Below are positions 61,974 to 64,000 of a DNA stretch of 64,000 nucleotides, piece by piece. The notes below the pieces were generated by a model. The model ran no database searches. It saw only the letters and a program-made list of their open reading frames with translations, and was not told the DNA's origin. Origin of the DNA: Arthrobacter pityocampae. Its GTDB lineage: Bacteria > Actinomycetota > Actinomycetes > Actinomycetales > Micrococcaceae. A program made the position numbers and the translations under genes. The stretch spans positions 186,001 through 250,000 of the forward strand of contig NZ_PRKW01000007.1 of assembly GCF_002927275.1 (NCBI RefSeq), read 5' to 3'. Within the stretch, counting starts at the first letter, position 1; each line of letters opens with the position of its first letter.

Positions 61974-62564
61974 TCAGAGCGCGGCGGCGGCTGCGCCGAA
62001 GAGATCGACCGCCGTCTTGCCGTTGGCGGGCGTGCCGATGGCCTGGAAGTTCCAGATTCCGTTCACGCGGGACAGCTTCGCCATGACCATGGCGGTGTGG
62101 CGTCCCGATTCGGTCAGCTTGTACTGGGCCACCTCGGGCCGTCCGGCCACGGAGTCGTCCACGACGCGGCAGAAGGCGTTCGCCACGAGGTCGAACGTCT
62201 GCTGGGTGTAGCTCGTGATGACGAAGACGATGTGCGTGATGGCGGGGGAGATGGCGCTGAGATCGACGGAGATCACTTCGTCGTCGCCGTCGCCCGCTCC
62301 GGTGAGGTTGTCACCGGCGTGCCTGACGGAGCCGTCCTTGCTGGACAGCTGGTTGAAGAACACCGTGTCGAGTGCCTGCTTGTTCGCGTCGAACAGGATG
62401 GCCGACGCATCGAGATCCACCTCGGTGGTCTTCTTGCCGCCGAACAGTCCGCGCTTGGCCGGGGCGGCAGAGTCCCAGCCGAGACCCATGCGGACCCGCG
62501 TCAGCGATTCGCCGTTCTGCTTCGTCAGCGAGAGTGACTGACCCTTTTGCAGGCTCAAACCCAT
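61974..62564 (-). CDS. terD: TerD-family calcium-binding stress protein (first gene of the operon)
   Basis: 196 residues: GLSLQKGQSLSLTKQNGE, MGLGWDSAAP, EVDLDASAILFD, GAGDGDDEVISVDL and NGIWNFQAIGTPANG. Both calcium motifs are intact. Compared with the second copy it has a lysine-rich insertion (KRGLFGGKKTTE) and a hydrophobic C-terminus (VDLFGAAAAAL). ATG 62564 follows AGGAG, and upstream in-frame sequence is not protein-like. First gene of a nine-gene minus-strand Ter operon running to 53239; 97 bases separate it from the next copy. Confidence 0.92.
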   Translation of the reverse strand: MGLSLQKGQSLSLTKQNGESLTRVRMGLGWDSAAPAKRGLFGGKKTTEVDLDASAILFDANKQALDTVFFNQLSSKDGSVRHAGDNLTGAGDGDDEVISVDLSAISPAITHIVFVITSYTQQTFDLVANAFCRVVDDSVAGRPEVAQYKLTESGRHTAMVMAKLSRVNGIWNFQAIGTPANGKTAVDLFGAAAAAL

Positions 62565-63108
62565 GATGTGCTCCTGTTCGTTGAGGGGTGATTCGTGTGT
62601 GGGAAGAGGTGGGTGGTCAGGTCCGGGAGCTGCGGGCTTCGGGCGGGCATGACGGAGGACGCGGCAAGGGCGCCCGACGGCGGGGCGGACCGCCTGAACG
62701 TTGTGAGGACCACGCTTGACCTGACTCCTGGAACGACATGAACCCAACCCCTGCGCGGGCAGAGGCGATGACCGGGAGCGATCGAATGGAAACCCCCAGC
62801 TTCCAAGGGCCGCACGACGACAGTCTCTGACAACGGTGTCTCAATCGACGGATCGACCCCAGACGAGTCTGCTGCATCCACTGATAAATGCCAAGCCACC
62901 ACCACGATCGTCCGCTGCCGCATCATCTGCAGCGTTTCCCGGTACCCGTCCGGACCATGTCCAGGCCGCGGAGTCGGTTGTCCACATACGGGCTTTTCCA
63001 TGACGGGTTTCCTGCCGATGTGGTATGGCGCCCTGTATTCTTCGATGACGTGTCTCAGCACGGTGGCCGTCTGCTCACCCGACGTCACCGCCACTTCCGG
63101 GGGTTCCC
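62565..63108. other. Divergent region upstream of the Ter operon
   Basis: 544 bases between the first TerD gene and the HNH lipoprotein gene. It must contain the Ter operon promoter, but no clear -35/-10 pair or dyad could be settled by eye. Short open frames here show no family features. Confidence 0.5.
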
Positions 63109-64000
63109 ATCCGTTTCTTCTCGTCTCCACCTGTCCAGAAATCGTCCTCATCCGTCCAGGATTCCTTCGCGCGTCCGACGGCGCGATGGTCCGCGCAGAT
63201 CCTCGCCGGGGCGGCCGCCGTCGCCCTCCTCGCCGGCTGCTCCAGTGCCACCGCCCTGGACACGGCTCCGACGGCTGCCGCGCCGACGACCGAACGCACG
63301 GCGACGGCGTCCGCGACGCCGTCATCCGACCCGACGCCGTCGTCCACTCCGAGCCCGACGTCGCCGCCCACTCCCAGCCCGACGCCGTCGGATGTTGCCC
63401 CGCTCGACCCGGACACCGCACCCGACCCGGACGGCACGCCCCGCGCGCCGTCGAAGCAGCCTGCCTTCGACGCCACGGCGCTCGCCGTGCTGGAGACGCT
63501 GCCCGTCAAGGGCCGCGCACCGAAGACCGGATACGACCGCGAGGAGTTCGGCCAGGCCTGGGCCGACGTCGACCGCAACGGCTGCGACACCCGCAACGAC
63601 ATGCTGAACCGGGACCTGACGGAGATCGTCCACGTCAACTCCGTGCCCTGCAAGGTGCAGTCCGGCCTCCTGGACGACCCCTACACCGGCACGGAGATCC
63701 CCTTCCTGCGGGGCCAGTCGACCAGCAGTGACGTGCAGATCGACCACGTCGTCGCCCTCTCGGATGCGTGGCAGAAGGGTGCCCAGCAGCTGACCGCCGA
63801 CCAGCGCGTCGCGCTGGCGAACGACCCGCTGAACCTGCAGGCCACGGACGGTCTCACCAATCAGCAGAAGAGCGACGGCGACGCCGCCACCTGGGTGCCG
63901 CCGAACAAGGGCTACCGGTGTGAATACGTGGCCCGGCAGATCTCGGTGAAGGCGACCTACACCCTCTGGGTCACTCAGGCCGAGCACGACGCCATGGCAA
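63109..64000 (+). CDS. HNH (DUF1524-type) nuclease lipoprotein, partial at the 3' end
   Basis: About 297 residues are visible; the end is outside the window. The coding frame shows a lipoprotein signal (RPTARWSAQILAGAAAVALL then AGC, lipobox Cys44), a Thr/Pro/Ser linker and an HNH domain with QIDHVVALSDAWQKGA, NDPLNLQATDGLTNQQKSD and YVARQISVKATYTLW. The frame has no ATG, GTG or TTG after its upstream stop near 63047. ATC 63109, five bases after GGGGG, gives a sensible start (RFFSSPPVQKSSSSVQ follows). A sequencing change or true non-standard start is possible. Likely a surface-attached or secreted nuclease. Confidence 0.7.
   Translation, partial: MRFFSSPPVQKSSSSVQDSFARPTARWSAQILAGAAAVALLAGCSSATALDTAPTAAAPTTERTATASATPSSDPTPSSTPSPTSPPTPSPTPSDVAPLDPDTAPDPDGTPRAPSKQPAFDATALAVLETLPVKGRAPKTGYDREEFGQAWADVDRNGCDTRNDMLNRDLTEIVHVNSVPCKVQSGLLDDPYTGTEIPFLRGQSTSSDVQIDHVVALSDAWQKGAQQLTADQRVALANDPLNLQATDGLTNQQKSDGDAATWVPPNKGYRCEYVARQISVKATYTLWVTQAEHDAMA

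Noticed and set aside
59549-62086. Plus-strand open frame of 845 codons opposite TelA and TerD genes
   Set aside because: It is the antisense of conserved Ter genes; the translation is charged and repetitive without domain features, as expected in GC-rich DNA.

Overview
The window is high-GC DNA from an actinobacterium, most likely a Micrococcaceae soil organism of the Arthrobacter type. This rests on the GC-rich coding regions, frequent GTG/TTG starts, four-base stop/start overlaps, TerD/TelA stress genes, NERD-like and DUF6994-like sequences, and LacI/GntR-controlled sugar operons. No rRNA, tRNA or CRISPR array was recognised. Family names come from motifs read by eye, not from searches.

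Regions: 1-6.1 kb holds a truncated zinc-type dehydrogenase, a TetR regulator, an AEC-type carrier, a membrane-anchored alpha/beta hydrolase and a small membrane protein. 6.1-11.5 kb is a sugar ABC operon (binding protein, two permeases, a beta-propeller glycosidase, a serine hydrolase), divergent from a LacI regulator. 13.1-17.7 kb is a four-carbon acid operon (KdgT-like permease, DtnK-like kinase, PdxA2-like dehydrogenase, a 45-residue protein, a GntR regulator). 17.8-23.0 kb has three glycosyltransferases, a 2-hydroxyacid dehydrogenase and a flavin lactone oxidase. 23.5-31.6 kb is accessory DNA: a Pif1-like helicase with BRCT domain, a PLD/helicase/DUF3427 protein and a membrane protein. 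32-35.7 kb has a one-piece sensor kinase/LuxR protein and small enzymes. 35.9-39.2 kb is a second short-sugar operon (class II aldolase, HAD phosphatase, DhaL, DhaK) closed by a strong hairpin. 39.3-43.2 kb holds a repeat-rich surface protein and a hemerythrin-like protein.

43.5-50.1 kb is an AT-richer accessory island and the most interesting part. It carries a tightly coupled minus-strand operon of two different TIR proteins, a HIT-family protein and a small membrane protein, followed by two proteins resembling Xre/MbcA/ParS toxin-binding domains. Nearby are two divergent XRE regulators and a RelA/SpoT-like protein with a HEPN-like C-terminus. The TIR operon looks like a Thoeris-related but differently composed immune system (inference). 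An ISL3-family element with clear inverted repeats follows.

51.8-64 kb is a tellurite-type (Ter) stress locus: three TerD-family proteins, TelA, two accessory proteins and a biosynthetic module (CitE-like lyase, fused double phosphoribosyltransferase, HAD phosphatase). It is flanked by two predicted lipoprotein nucleases (SNase-type and HNH-type). The HNH gene lacks a standard start codon and runs off the window.

Functional links: the two short-sugar operons would both feed dihydroxyacetone phosphate or related triose/tetrose phosphates into glycolysis. A protein beside the accessory helicases shares its C-terminal domain with a protein of the Ter operon, suggesting a family shared between membrane-anchored and soluble stress systems.
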